Origin: Styela clava
Taxonomy: Eukaryota; Chordata; Ascidiacea; Stolidobranchia; Styelidae
Direction of reading: 5' to 3'
Assembly (NCBI RefSeq): GCF_964204865.1
Contig: NC_135255.1
Span: forward strand, 12,491,135-12,555,134
Length of the DNA: 64,000 nt
In this document: piece by piece, positions 37,601 through 49,712 of the stretch
Numbering within the stretch: position 1 is the stretch's first letter
Layout: each line of letters starts with the position of its first letter
The notes under the pieces: model-generated
Told to the model about the DNA's origin: nothing
The model's database searches: none
Seen by the model: only the letters and a program-made list of their open reading frames with translations
Position numbers and translations under genes: made by a program

Positions 37601-37980
37601 AGGCATTGTCAGATAGTATAAGATAGACTTGTAGTGAATGTACTGTAGTTAAGAAATAGGATTGCTTCAACTAAGCCAAGTTTTGTGTCTACATAAGCAT
37701 ACAATTCACCAAGGTGAATAGGTGATAAATTGTGTTCTTGGCAAGTTTTCATATGTTCCACAGCTTATTTCGTGTGAAGGCTGCTTGAATAACTAGTAAT
37801 TCTCATTGCAGGGAAGCTATTTGTGGAGCGTTGGTTCTCAATGTACCAGACAGAGTTAATTGGAGAGATTGCGTGTTAGTCAAAGATGATGAAGTTACTT
37901 TCACTAAGAAGTTTAGAGATGTTTTCACACCTCATGATTTTGCTCGAGAAGAAGAAGATGATGATGAGGAGGAAACATGA
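28674..37980 (+). CDS. CWF19L1: CWF19-like protein 1 (spliceosome-associated)
   Basis: Twelve exons: 28674-28758, 29171-29357, 30104-30330, 30628-30695, 31332-31467, 32239-32403, 34701-34812, 34891-34964, 35503-35712, 36261-36401, 37382-37479 and 37812-37980 (stop 37978-37980). From ATG 28675 they encode 556 aa, close to the human 538. The N-terminal half is the CWF19L1 metallophosphatase-like domain ([39 protein letters not shown]). The C-terminal half has the two CwfJ domains: CWFCLAG at about 329, the HIT-like [10 protein letters not shown] at about 365-374, FERNY, and [11 protein letters not shown]. The family acts with the late spliceosome and lariat debranching in the nucleus. The first exon is preceded by an acceptor site (28671-28673), and human CWF19L1 has about 11 residues before CGD, so a short upstream coding exon may be missing. 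The acidic C-terminus [10 protein letters not shown] is unusual. Confidence 0.95.
30945..31110 (+). mobile_element. SINE tail fragment in CWF19L1 intron 4
   Basis: Shares GCATCTGAAACGAATAACTGG, ACATGGACTGGTAATC and the ATAAATATG tail with the SINE family near 25.6-27.0 kb. The tRNA-like head is absent. Confidence 0.6.
31643..32033. mobile_element. Non-autonomous hAT element in CWF19L1 intron 5
   Basis: The ends CAGGGGTGTGCAACCT and AGTTTGCACACCCCTA match those of the element at 5129-5579, and internal parts (GGCCGCACCTTTATTT) are shared. Flanking 8-mers GTTCAGTC and GTTTAGGC agree at 6 of 8 positions, indicating an older insertion. 391 bp, no transposase. Confidence 0.8.
32665..34638. mobile_element. 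hAT-type element with GGCTCC subterminal arrays
   Basis: A 1974-bp element in CWF19L1 intron 6, flanked by a perfect 8-bp duplication CGTTGAAT (32657-32664 and 34639-34646). The ends are CAGGGCTGGGGAGCTGG and CGGCTCCCCAGCCCTG. Both subterminal regions (about 32690-32805 and 34483-34630) consist of variants of GGCTCC and AGCTCC. The interior has no long open frame, so the element is probably non-autonomous or decayed. Confidence 0.85.
35767..35889. repeat. Short direct repeat, period 74
   Basis: Two copies of about 48 bases (35767-35814 and 35841-35889), each starting GCAGAGCCTT and ending CTTAAATTAA, lie in CWF19L1 intron 9. They differ at a few positions. A CAGTGGTTCTCGTG stretch between them resembles a hAT end. 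Confidence 0.75.
35937..36090. mobile_element. hAT-like fragment
   Basis: Starts CAGTGGTCCCAAACCCTTTT, like the ends of Charlie-type hAT elements, and continues with GTGGAACCCC. I cannot find the other end or a target duplication. Confidence 0.35.
36794..37330. mobile_element. Palindromic TA-flanked MITE in CWF19L1 intron 10
   Basis: 537 bp between TA dinucleotides (36792-36793 and 37331-37332). The ends are CCGTATTTGCTCGTTTTA and the complement TAAAACGAGCATATACGG, an inverted repeat with one mismatch. GGGCCCTTATTCAA-type motifs recur inside near both ends. Probably a non-autonomous mariner-like element. Confidence 0.8.
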
Positions 37981-39294
37981 GTAGGTAGTGAACTTATTTA
38001 TGAGGAATTGAATTTTTCAATTTGAGGGATTTTTTACAAAAATAACCCAATTTCCTAAAGATAGCATGCAATCTTGAAGGTATATTTACTAGCAGCCATT
38101 TATATATTGAGAATCTCCTTCCCGAAAAGGAAATGAACTTGGTGAGATATGGACTTTACCTATTTGTTACTGGTAAAGAAAGCACCCATTTGATCGCCAG
38201 AAACATGGTTTATTGTCATGGTAACAATGATTAGCGTACTTGTGAGATGAAATTTGTTTTTGATCAAAAGTCATATCTTTCTTCACATTTCAGATCACCC
38301 CACAACCTGCCCGAGTACCATCTTCAATTCAATCCAACTCGACCATTGTCAGATAATGATGTTGTTTTTTTATCTTATCTTGCGAGCTGTATGTTTTATT
38401 TGCATTTTATGAAGATTTTACTCTTTCTAATACCGTATTTTCGTATATTCCGTCGCATTTGGGGGAAGGGCTCTATTTCAGTTGCCATGGTATACTTTGG
38501 AGCCTCGGATCCTAAACGGAGAAAATTAGATTTTCCAATGGTGCTCTTGCAGTTCTTTCTGTGTTAAAATGCTGTAAATGATTTCAGTTATCTTGTGTTC
38601 ATTGGTAGTGTGAAGGATCAAATGTTTTACACGGTTTTTGAAATTTACAACAAGAGTTGCATTCTGTTATGCAAGGGTATGAAAATCCTTATTTCGACAT
38701 TGTGGCCGGACCCCTCCGTCGCCTATAGTGGCATTTATTCATCTATCGCTAGCTTAGAAGTGCACAAGGCCGCAATACGTGAAGAGGGACAAGACTCCTT
38801 GTACTGGTGAATGCAAGGTTGCAAAAAGTGTTTGAATCTTCTATCAGTTTGTAAGCGCCAACTCTCAAAATAAACATCGAAAATTTTAGTACAGGAGTAA
38901 TTTTACAGGGGTCGGGGAGACTTACATGATCACGCCGACAAAGTTCTTACCTGGAGAAATTTCTTTCAACTAAGCTATCACCACTCGTACGCAGTAGTGC
39001 AAATATATTTGGGATAGAAGCAATAAATAAAGGAAGAAAAAATCTACGAAATCACTATTGATCATCTAGTAAGTAAAATTATGCTTATACTTCTAATAAA
39101 AAGGGATACTGAAAATTACTAAACAGCAATGCACTGTAATTTGTATTTATTTCGGGGTGCTGTACAGGTACATTCTATTTTCGGCGAGGTAGCATGAGTT
39201 ACGGAGCTTTTGGGAGATTGTTGGAATCATTCAGTGTGATTATACTTCAAAGCCCTGTTTGTCATAGGCTTGTCAAGAGGAAATTTCAAAAAGA
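37981..39294. other. Convergent intergenic region
   Basis: Lies between the 3' ends of CWF19L1 (+) and the LRR-Ig gene (-), so it holds two 3' UTRs. AATAAA at 38868-38873 (+) and TTTATT (minus-strand AATAAA) near 39146-39151 are candidate polyadenylation signals. A TACCGTATTTTCG stretch near 38440 resembles a MITE end without a partner. No gene seen. Confidence 0.45.
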
Positions 39295-42200
39295 TTAATA
39301 GGTTTTTATGGCCTTTGGCGTCGCGACAGGTTCTTTATATTTATTCTTTTTTTCTTTGCGGAAAATATATACACAAGCGAGGAAAGTGCATACAATACAA
39401 AACAAAATAGCACTGAGACATATGTAATATATGGCTGTTGTAGAAATACCGCTTCCGGATATGGCTTCCGCACCAACTGTTGTATTTGCAGTTGAGTTGG
39501 AAGAGACAGTAACACCGTCGGTTGAGTTAGTGTCAATAGCCAAGTTGAATGTCAGCGTTCCGCGAGGTGTCAGAAGCCGATATGTTCCAGTTGTAACACC
39601 AATGGCGCTTCCTGAGGATGATGACGTCACGGATTGTACTATCAAAGAACCTGTGGTAGTGTTTACGCTGTAGGCTTGCGAAAGAGATTCGCTTGAATAC
39701 ACAAGTTCATTATTTGTTATGCGATAAGCAACTGACAAGGTTCCGCCATTCCCACTATCTGTGCTCCCATCAGTTCCGGTGTTTCCATCCGTTCCTGTGT
39801 TTCCGTCTGTTCCAGTATTCCCATCAGTTCCGTTATCTCCAACTGTCCCGGTATTTCCGTCAGTTACTGTGTTACCATTGTCACTTGTGCCGCTGTCTGT
39901 GCTCCCTGTCGAACTTGATGAACCCCTCAGTAAAATTGAAGCCATCACAAGATTGCCAGACGGAAGTGACCACACGAAACCGGAGGTAGAAAAAACTACA
40001 GATCCATCTAACTCTACGGATGAGCCTTCGGCGGCGAGTACAGTAACTGGATCTACATTCTAAAAAGTAAGATTTCTTTTATGCAATGGTAAGTTTATCT
40101 TTTTTATTCCATGGAGATCTATCCGAGCATTTAATGCATTGACAGATATGTATTGAATGGAAGTGTTGTGGGAAAACACGATTTGTATATATTTGCAGGA
40201 ATTTAGTGGAATGGGGGTCACGGTGAAATGCGATTCAAACATTTAACGACTGACACTTTTTATCAGTAATACTGTTAAAAAGAGCCAGTCGTTCAACCTT
40301 TAAATGGCATTTCGCCGTTACTTTATTGACGTTACGATGAAATGCTACTTAAAACATTTATTGACTGACGCTTTTTAACAGTAATGCTATTAAAAGCGAC
40401 AGTCGTTCAACTTTTTCTGTGGAAATTATTGAAAAAATATTCCGCATGCCGACAATTTTTTTTAAAGATCGAATTAAAAATCAAAATTGCCAAATATATA
40501 TATATTCAATTTTATGGCAAAGCATTATTTTTCCCATATATAAGGCATAGGATTTTATTACCGTTTACTGAACTCGGCCGATTAGCCGCCAATATTTAGG
40601 TCTGAATTGCTTGACAAATTAGACCAATCATTTGATTAAACGCTGAGACTCTTCCTTTTCCGAGTGCCCTAAGCACGTGCTGCTTCCGCTTAATGATTAA
40701 ATCAGCCCCCACTACAGCATCCTTACATTATTATACTACAAGTCCGTCAGCATAATATATCGTGAGTTGTAACTCAAACTAATACCAAGTCGCATATTAA
40801 TAGTTACAGTTGAAGTTACTTACTACTTGCGTAGCATTGTAAATATACGCAAATGCTTCTCTTGATACGCTTCCTTCGGAATTACTGGCAGTACAATTAT
40901 AATATCCAGTACTTGATTCAGCTGGTGTAGAGAAATATAGTTTTCCCGTTGAAGTCATAATGATACTTCCAGTGCTACAAAAAGTACAATAGAACTACCA
41001 TTTGATTCCGTAATTATGGAAATAACCATTTTGAATAAATATATACCACAAATAAGAACGCTTCAACCACACATTGAAAATAAAACTCGTTATTTGAGAG
41101 TCGAGTTACTGGCAACGGTTGATGTGTAATTATGTACTAGGAAAGAAACCACTTACTCAATTCCAGTTATCGTTGATGTATTTGGAACGATCCAGGTAAA
41201 AGTAGCTGCAGGATAAGCATTGACATCGCACGGTAATGCGTGACATTCATCAGAATCTGAAACGATTGCTGCTTCTACGAAGTTGGTTATATAAGGAGGA
41301 AACCAAACCCATACTCGAATATTAATGGAAGCTTGATCACCGAGCGAGTTTGACGCTGTACATACATAATATCCAGCAAGATTGTCCGTGATGCCCGTTA
41401 TTGTGAGAGTTCCTGAAACAGTAGAGTATATGCTAGGGCTAGTCCGTCAATCGTACCGATGTATACAAATGTAAAATGCTGACTGAATCATGGTGAACCA
41501 TGATTTAAGACTAGTATTAGTCATTCATTCTCCGTATTCAGTTTCCAGGGCCCATGTATGTGACCATTTCTCTTTTGTTCATTTTAAAATAAATTTTCAC
41601 TTACCCGTCGAGGAGTCAACGTTATATTTTCCTGTTGAAAATATAACTCCTCCCGAAGGAGTTGTCCAAACTACTGTAGGCGCAGGGATGCCAGATGAAA
41701 CGCATGGCAGTGTTGCTGTTTCCCCGATTTTAACATTAATTTCTTGAGATGGTGTGTGGATCACTACCGGTGCAATCACTGTAGTAGTCGCTAAAAGTAA
41801 AACGTTTCAAAAAATTAGGCAGTGTTCATATTATATCATAAATTCTGGGACTAATCAAAAAAGGAAAGTATATACTAAGATTAAATGACTCGGCTCTGTT
41901 ACTTTAGGATACGTAAAACGTAAAGGTCTATTCATTGTGTACTGTTGGCGATGTAGCGCATATTTAAAAGATGAGTTATACTTTATTTTTAGATTTCTTG
42001 CTTTTCAGCCAGCAGCGTCTTTTTTTATATTTGCGAGTGCATATATAACAAACACATTAGATTTATAAATCTGATAAGACTGAACTAAAATACATTCAGA
42101 GATGCGAGATTGTAGGCAGATTCAACTAGCGGCAAATGTTGTAAGGTAACTAGTTGTAAATCATTTTTCTGTCATATAGCTTTTGGATACTGTTAGTTGT

Positions 42201-45200
42201 TACTGCACCATACAACCAAAATACAAACAGCTTTGCTATAACACGTAATATATTATATATTTATTAATCGTAATCTACTCGGCTATTTTCAAGCCATATG
42301 AAAATCTTACTTGTTGTAGTCATCGTAGTGGTAGTCGGAGCACATATCTCACTACTCGTAATCGCGCCTGCTCCAGATAATGCTTTGCCTATAAAATTAT
42401 TTATAATGTTAATTGGAAAATACAATTAACATCAAACCAGTTACCTTATATAGTTTATCATTGTCATTTCCCTAAATTTGAAGGATATCAATATAGTTAC
42501 TGAATCCAATACCTACCCGTCAATTCCGCAGGAGAGGAACATGATCCACCATTGATAGCATTCGAAAAATCATCAATTAACCATTGCAAATCACAGTCAC
42601 ATGTCCAGCTATTTCCATCTAGTTGGAGGTCACTATAATTGAAAATAATATACTAAATTAAAATTCTTTGCGCTCACAGTTTTTAATAGGGAATCAATTG
42701 GAAATTTATCATATGGATGCATTTTTAAATAAACCAATGAATGAAATCCGAATGTTCGTTGCAATTATCTGTTGATCAACCGTAGATTCAACTTCGTAAT
42801 ATTGAAACTATATTTTATCCCTAACAGGCTCAATGAAGATTATTCTTTTTCATATAACTAATTTGTATAAAAGTAATTCCTACTATTATTTAAATCTGAT
42901 ACAAGGAACGACCCGCGTTTCATTTTCCCACGGGCCCTTCAGCAATATCAAATTTCAATATAATTATTCTTTTATGAATTTTTGTATACAATAAATATGA
43001 CGATATATAGTAACATATGAGTTGATGACATTCGCAGTACGCTCATGTATTTAACTCAACAATCTACTTTACGACAGAACTCACACGAAGATTAAAGCAG
43101 GACTCAGAATAACTATCGATATGAAAAAAGTTTGATCAATTCGTGAAAAAAAATGCAATATTATTTGTCTCTCTAACAACAACGATTTTGCAGAAATAAC
43201 AGTGTGCCTATGAGATATTATTTTACTTTTATACTAAGTGCGTGCGTGTGGTTTTTAATTTCCTTGGACACCCTGTTACATCAAAAAAGCACACAGACAA
43301 CAAAAACAATTCGAATACTACATAATTAATTACCTTAGTGTTGCCTGGCAAACATCCAGTGTGGTAGCTGGAATCGTTGTTAACGAATTGCCACGTAAAA
43401 TCAACGTTTGTAGTGCTGAGAATCCGGTAAAAGCGTCGGCACTGATACTAGAGATTGAATTTGATTGAAAATTGAGGGAGATCAAGCTAGAGAGTGAGGT
43501 TGAGGAGGATAATGAAGCTGATAATGCTGAAATTGAATTGTCGTACATAGTGATGTTCTTTATTGCACTTAAACCGGCGAGGCAGTCGGAGGCTAAACTT
43601 GACAAGCTGTTGTTCTGTAAACCAAAAGTAGAATGAACACCAAATTATTAGGAAACAATACATGTAAAAGTATGATGAGACGAATTGTGTAGGTACTTGC
43701 ATACCAGCCAATATTTGTTTATTATCATGCTCCTTGTTATGGCAAAGTGGGGAGGAGAAAAAAATATCGGTATATATATTATTTTAGGTATTGTATACAA
43801 CGATATTGCTTAACATCTGTTTGCCTATTTTGCTCAATTGTTCAACTATGAACATGTAGCCCAGAATGTAGATCTAAGTGCATTGGAAATAAGTGACGGT
43901 TCAATGAAAGTGCAAAACAGCAGAATCTTACACATTGGCAATCACATAGTATTTTGAATGATGACAAATTATTAACAGTTTTTCGAGTTGATTTGTGCCT
44001 GCAATATTAATAAGTTCAATACTTACATGCAAATAGAGAGTTTCCAAACTTGTCAGATCACCAAACGCGTTTGCTTCCGACAAACCCTCAATAAGATTCG
44101 AGCTTAGATCCAGCGTCACTAATGATGTTAAGGATTCGATACCAGTTTTCGGAACAGCAGTCAGTTTATTGACATTGAGAGTTAAGGTTGCCAGAACGGG
44201 TACTGAAGTAAATGCTCCGGACTCAATTGTATGAATAACGTTTGAACTCAAATCCAATTCGACAACGGCTGCAAGATTGGTAAATGCACCCGAAAGCACT
44301 GATTCAAGCCTGTTTATTGTGAAGTCGATACTTGTGAGTCGAGGTAAATCCTTGAAAGAGTCGCCTGGGATAGACGTTAGTTGATTGCTGGATAGATCAA
44401 CAGTCTAAAATAGAGTGTTCAGATTATGAATGTTGCAGAATCGATATATTACATATCCATATGGAAACCAATATTATTATTTTATATATATTTATATATA
44501 TATTCATAAATAGTATATTCTCATAATTTTCAGAATATTCTTATTTATACCAGTATTAATTCAGTTTCAGATGACACCAAAATGCCAAGCAGTGATCCTT
44601 ACGTGAGAGACCGAGAGCAATTGATTGAAAAGTGGAATTCGCCATAAGAGTTCGCAGTGCTTTTACATTACGGTTCCATGTTTTATTACATACCATAATT
44701 AGTTCCCCAAAGTCTAAATTGCAAAACGAAGTTGAACTCACTGGAAAGTAACAGTAGAATAAAAAAAATACGGCGCGGCTATTCAATATCATTTCAATTG
44801 ATGGAAAGTCAACACTAAAAATCATCATTTGTGGCACTTCGAAAACATAACAATGAAAAATTGGCGAAGTGTCTAGGAATGCTTCATCGAAATATGCACA
44901 TGGTGACAATATTTCAAATCTGCTTCCTAATTTTTCAAATCATTTGGTAAAACTTACCCTTAGTTGTTCTAAACCAGAGAAAGAAGAGGCAACGATACTG
45001 CTGATCAAGTTTCGTTTCAATACAATGGTGCGAATATTTGGACAATGCGTAAACGCATCAGCTTCAACTGTAGTGAGTTGGTTGTCGTTGAGATAAACGG
45101 CTGCAGATAAAATTAACTTATATAATGACAAATATTTCATTTCTCCAATACCGAAATTGGGATGATAAATCACTTCACAAACCAGTCATCATATACATTT

Positions 45201-48200
45201 GCATTGGGACATAATAAAACGCGCGTGACAGAACTGGACTTCAAATTTGTTATTGTTAAATTTGTCTATTGCTAATTGGTATAACATCTTAGAGTCATGT
45301 ACACGATTGTACGGAGTCAGTGCGACGATTCTGACCGGCATAATTTCCTCTGGAGTAGATTCTACTATTATTGGCTGACTACTTGCACCTCTTTTCACCT
45401 GCAATATGTAATGTATCATTGGTAGAGTAGAGGACAACTGTAATCAGAATAATATAGATACCGGAATCGGTGCTCCCGAAGTATGCGAACCAAGATGGCG
45501 GACATCGGAACGTAACATGGGTAACAGGTTAGGGTTAGGCGATAATTTTTTCCCAATTTTCCTTATTTTAGTCCTATTATCAGTTCGAAGACTAGCCAAG
45601 AGCCTCCCGTAGTATTTTTACCTAAAATTATGGCCTAACCCTAACCTAGTACACATATTACATTCCAAAGTCCGCCATCTTGGTTCGCATACTTCGGGAG
45701 CCCCCCGGAATCAGTGGGGTAGAATATCTGTTTTTAGTGAAAAATACTTACTTTCAACCAGTGATGCTGTCAGATCTGATTGAAAGGCATCACTAGGTAT
45801 AGTGGTAAGTTGATTATATGATAGATCAACCGTAACAAGAGATTGAAGTCCAAATGCTTGAGCAGTTATAGATGATATTTGATTGTATTGAAGCTTGATT
45901 GTTGAGAGTGACTGAAACAAATGACAAGAAGTGTACAGAAATGTATTCGTGCCAGTGTGAATCCAAGATTATAAACTTAGCAAAAAAGTATGTTTCATTT
46001 CACGCTACAGGGAAAGTATCGCTATTGGTATCATGAAAATTGGCCTTGATTGTATTGATATATATATATATATATATATATATGTTATTGATATCGTACA
46101 ACTAAGCCGCCGAAGGTGGTTGGGTGCCGGTAAACAACATGATGTCGTCTTATCAGCTGTTATGAATTCATCAAGTCCGGTCAGGTATGGGATCTAGATT
46201 TGTAGACAATTAGTTTCCTATAGTTGAACCCGAGAGTGTGAATTTTTATCTCTTAAGTCGGTTTTTCACTATCACTTCATGAGTAAAACTAATGTTATAT
46301 TGACCCAAACCACATCAAGAATAACATGTCACCTTCACTAGACTAGATAGCCTGTACCCTTCAAGATTAGTAATTCGAAACATCTAACTGAATTGAAAGT
46401 TTTATCGTTTCTAAAACTTACTTGAAGAGTGAAGAACCCTTGATCCACTGAAGTAATTTGGTTCTGACTCAAATCAATTATTTCTAAGTTTGTTAAACTC
46501 AGAAATTGATACAAAAATATCTGTGTGAGTTGGTTGTTAGAAAGATCGATTTGTCGTAGTGTTGCTTTGATATTGAAAAACGCATGTGTTGCTGCCACTC
46601 CAACACTTGAAATTTGGTTTGAACGTAACTTTATAACCTGTTTATAATAATAAACACATGTTCAAGCAAAAAATAAGCAGTTTAAATAAAAAGGTTTCGA
46701 TGAACACAACTTGACAGAAATGTTATCTAGGGCTGGGAATTTCAGGGAAAACACTTTAACCGTTAACCGAGCAAAATTAACTGGTTAACCGGTTAACAGC
46801 CGCGTGACGTTTGACGTAATAATTTATAAATTCAGCTTGTTACGTCACAATGCTTATAAAGCAATTTCGCGTGTTCTTATCCCGGTATATCCCGATTTTG
46901 CAATGAAATCGTGAACAATATATTTCGAAATCGACCGATAACTGATTCTGAATTCATCATTGTCAAATTTCCATAATCAGCAATCTTGGTACTTCCATTA
47001 TTTTTCACATTTATTGAGTCCTTACCCACACAGTTAGTAATATTCTTTTGAATTAAATGCCACAAGAGATAAATTTGCGATGACGTAATCATATTTGAAG
47101 AAATTGTACGGTATGAAGATGATTTGTACCTGAGATGTCAGTTAACGGTTGAAATAAATCGTAACCGTTAACCATCTGAAATCGGTTAACCGGTTAACCA
47201 TTCCCAGCCTAGAACTTATTACAGTTGATTTTTATTTCTTACAAGAGACTTTTGTTAAACAATGGATCTCAGTTTCTCCCAAATTGTGAGAGTACTAATT
47301 TTACGATTTTGAAACAAACCAACTTTTTAATATGATATTGTTCTGACTTGTAAAAAAAATGTTAATTTCAGAAATAATTGCCCAACTTCTTAGGCCTTAC
47401 TGGCGGTGCAAATTAATTTAATGTCCAACGAATTCCATGTCTTATTGTGCACAACGTAAGATAAAGCCAATGGCGTGACCCAAATGCAACTTACCCTTAT
47501 ATCAGCAAGATTTGAAAACATTGTACTACTCAAGACTGTAATCTGATTATCCTGAAGATCAATTTCTTGTAACGTGCTGTGGTCGACGAATACTCCAGTT
47601 GGTACAGTTGTGAGAGAATTACCAACTAATGAAACCTGGTATGAGAGAAAATTTTGGTTCAGATGTTAATTTAAGTTGATACCTATAACGTGAAGCTATT
47701 ATTGATTGTTATTTTAAGCTGTTTAGTGTTGGTTTGTTACGAATTGCACGTATACAACACCAGCAAATTTTATTGACGCTTCTGAAATACCAAAATAAGT
47801 GGTCGCTTTCTCGCGAATATGCGCAATAACTTAAAAATTACGCACCTTGGTCAGAGAAGTTAGAGGCGCCAATACACCTGCATCCATACTGGTGATAAGA
47901 TTTGAATCAAGTTTGAGAAGAGGTAGACTTGTCAGTCCGTTGAGTGAATCAGTTGGTATGCTGGCTAGTTTGTTACTTGAAAGATCTAACATTGAAAACA
48001 AATTGCCTCATTATCACAGTATACACTTATATATAAGGGCCTATTTTTGCAAATGTTTTTTTTTTCATATACAATACGCGGAGACAGCTAAACTTGAGAT
48101 CTTTCTCTCAAAAAATGAAAATAGTCTGAGGCATATCATTCCCCACCTAGACTTGTGAGTGTTGACAAATCCGAGAATACATTTGCAGGCAATGTCGTCA

Positions 48201-49712
48201 GTTGATTGCTTGATAAATCCAAAGTTTCCAGGTTTGTTAACCCAGAAAAAGTTGAAGCAGATAGTGTATTGAGTTGGTTACTTTTCAGATCGATCTAAAA
48301 ATTGAATAGTTTTCACTATTAGACAGTAGAAGTTAGCTTTAATTTTACTCAAACCTTAATGTTATCCCACTTTTCATTATTTTATACTATGTTACCCACC
48401 TTTATGAGTGTCGATCCCAACGAACTGAATATACTATCGGGTAGTGCGGTGATACTATTTGCCGTCATTGTCAATTCTTTTAGAGCAGTGAGTCCGTTAA
48501 ATGCTCCACTTTCAATAGTTACCAACTGGATTGAGTCGAGATATAACTTTCTAAAATCGTAAACATAGAATTCCACGGTAGTTTAAGTGAAAAACTCTCA
48601 AATTTGCACCTATCCAAAGCATATAATCGTTATCCAATAGATTCAATTGTTTTGGAATGCAGACTGTTGACCAGTCGTAAAAAGCTCACGTTTTGAACTA
48701 GTGTTTTTAAGCTACGCTCAACTGTTCACAATTTGGTGAACTAGTTTAAATAATTGAAACATGTAATTAGAACACATCAATAAACATGAAGCCATCCACA
48801 AGTTGGACCAATTTTACAACTTGAATACAGTCAACACAAATAAAGTTACGCTGACCTATAATTTTGCATTGTGAAGAAATTTTCAACAATTATCGGTGTT
48901 TGCATTCGCTACCAGACGAAATATATTAAGGAGGATCGAGGTCTGTTTATTATTTTAGTCGAGACATATAACCGGGTACTAGATATTCCGTAATCGCACA
49001 CCCGAAATTGGAGCTTAATATTTCACAAATTAATTTGAGGTAGCTGACAAACAAATTTGAAAACGATTACTAGTTCCAGAAAAGATGTTGCATCATGATT
49101 TATATGAATAGCATCTAGTAAAGTGGTTCTCAAACTTTTTAAGCCGCGCCTCCTTTTAAGATTTGTCAAGTCTCGCATCGCACAAAAATAACTAGCTATA
49201 ACAATAAGCTACAAATAACAGATAGTAAGGCGATAGTATGTTTTTTTTCGAAAAACAAGTTGAAAATACGTGGATAGAACGTAAATAATGAAATAAATAA
49301 AAAGTTTTAAAATGTAAATATCCAAAATAAGACGGACAAGATCGAATCTAACAAATATTTTCATTTTTAATGAGCTTCACGAACCTTCAAAAAATTGTCT
49401 ACGCCCCCCTTGTGGGCGCGCTCTACCGTCTGAGAACAACTCTAGTATATTTACTTACTCAAGACTTGTCAATCCCGCGAAGGCATCTGCTGAGAGCGTT
49501 GTGATTTGATTGTTACGCATATCTAACGTCACAGTATCTGTTGGAATTCCAGCCGGAATTGAAGACAAACTTTGGTGAGTACAATCCACCGACGTCGATG
49601 CGCAAGTACACATGGATGGGCATGCTGTTGACAAGTCAGCTTTGGAAAGAATAACAAAGCAAAATATCAAAGAAGTGAGGCTTAAATGCGATTTCCCCCT
49701 ATGCGTAGTCAT
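39295..49712 (-). CDS. LRR-Ig single-pass transmembrane receptor
   Basis: Sixteen exons in order: 49459-49712, 48400-48550, 48147-48294, 47846-47985, 47495-47635, 46422-46637, 45752-45911, 44958-45100, 44027-44404, 43334-43614, 42517-42632, 42311-42388, 41605-41790, 41157-41412, 40824-40974 and 39295-40059. The sum is 3564 nt, 1187 aa. Start chosen at 49712 because it begins a signal peptide (1-30). LRRNT has cysteines 31, 35, 37 and 44. About 25 leucine-rich repeats follow (LDLSSNQLTTLP type), then LRRCT (CDCDLQW from 682). Two Ig domains follow (cysteine pairs LPC/YYVC and LPC/YYNC). The next region looks like a third Ig without cysteines, split by a DGNTGT repeat. TM at about 1143-1166; tail only 21 residues. 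LRIG-like architecture, but with more repeats and a minimal tail. Likely a surface adhesion or recognition protein; not a clear orthologue of a named gene. Confidence 0.9.
39766..39872 (-). repeat. Coding 18-bp tandem repeat (DGNTGT)
   Basis: Within the last exon of the LRR-Ig gene, about six imperfect 18-base units encode DGNTGT, DNGTDG and related hexapeptides. Rich in Gly, Thr, Asn and Asp, the stretch is probably a flexible, O-glycosylated linker. Such repeats change copy number readily. Confidence 0.85.
45470..45702. mobile_element. Foldback MITE in LRR-Ig intron 7
   Basis: Arms of about 90 bases are inverted copies: one begins CTCCCGAAGTATGCGAACCA and continues through AAGATGGCGGAC and GGTTAGGGTTAGGC; the other is its complement ending ACTTCGGGAG. 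A second, interrupted copy is at 59914-61190. No coding capacity. Confidence 0.85.
46058..46083. repeat. (TA)n microsatellite
   Basis: Uninterrupted TA tract of about 26 bases in LRR-Ig intron 6. Confidence 0.95.
46727..47212. mobile_element. MITE with GGTTAACC subterminal repeats
   Basis: 486 bp in LRR-Ig intron 5. The ends are CTAGGGCTGGGAAT and ATTCCCAGCCTAG... read as CCATTCCCAGCCTAG on the plus strand. Both subterminal parts contain multiple TTAACCGGTTAAC motifs. Flanking 8-mers (AATGTTAT, AACTTATT) match poorly, so the superfamily is unsure; the end resembles some hAT families. Confidence 0.65.
49122..49439. mobile_element. Short hAT-like element in LRR-Ig intron 1
   Basis: The left end AAGTGGTTCTCAAACTTTTT and right end TCTGAGAACAA are degenerate inverted repeats of the CAGTGGTTCTCAAAC type. 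Flanks ATCTAGTA (49114-49121) and CTCTAGTA (49440-49447) agree at 7 of 8 bases. About 318 bp; contains a GCGCCTCC...GGGCGCG stretch. Confidence 0.7.

Noticed and set aside
39431-40063. Plus-strand frames of 80-100 codons with VFPSVPVFPSVP repeats
   Set aside because: Antisense shadow of the DGNTGT repeat in the LRR-Ig last exon, which has full splice and domain support.
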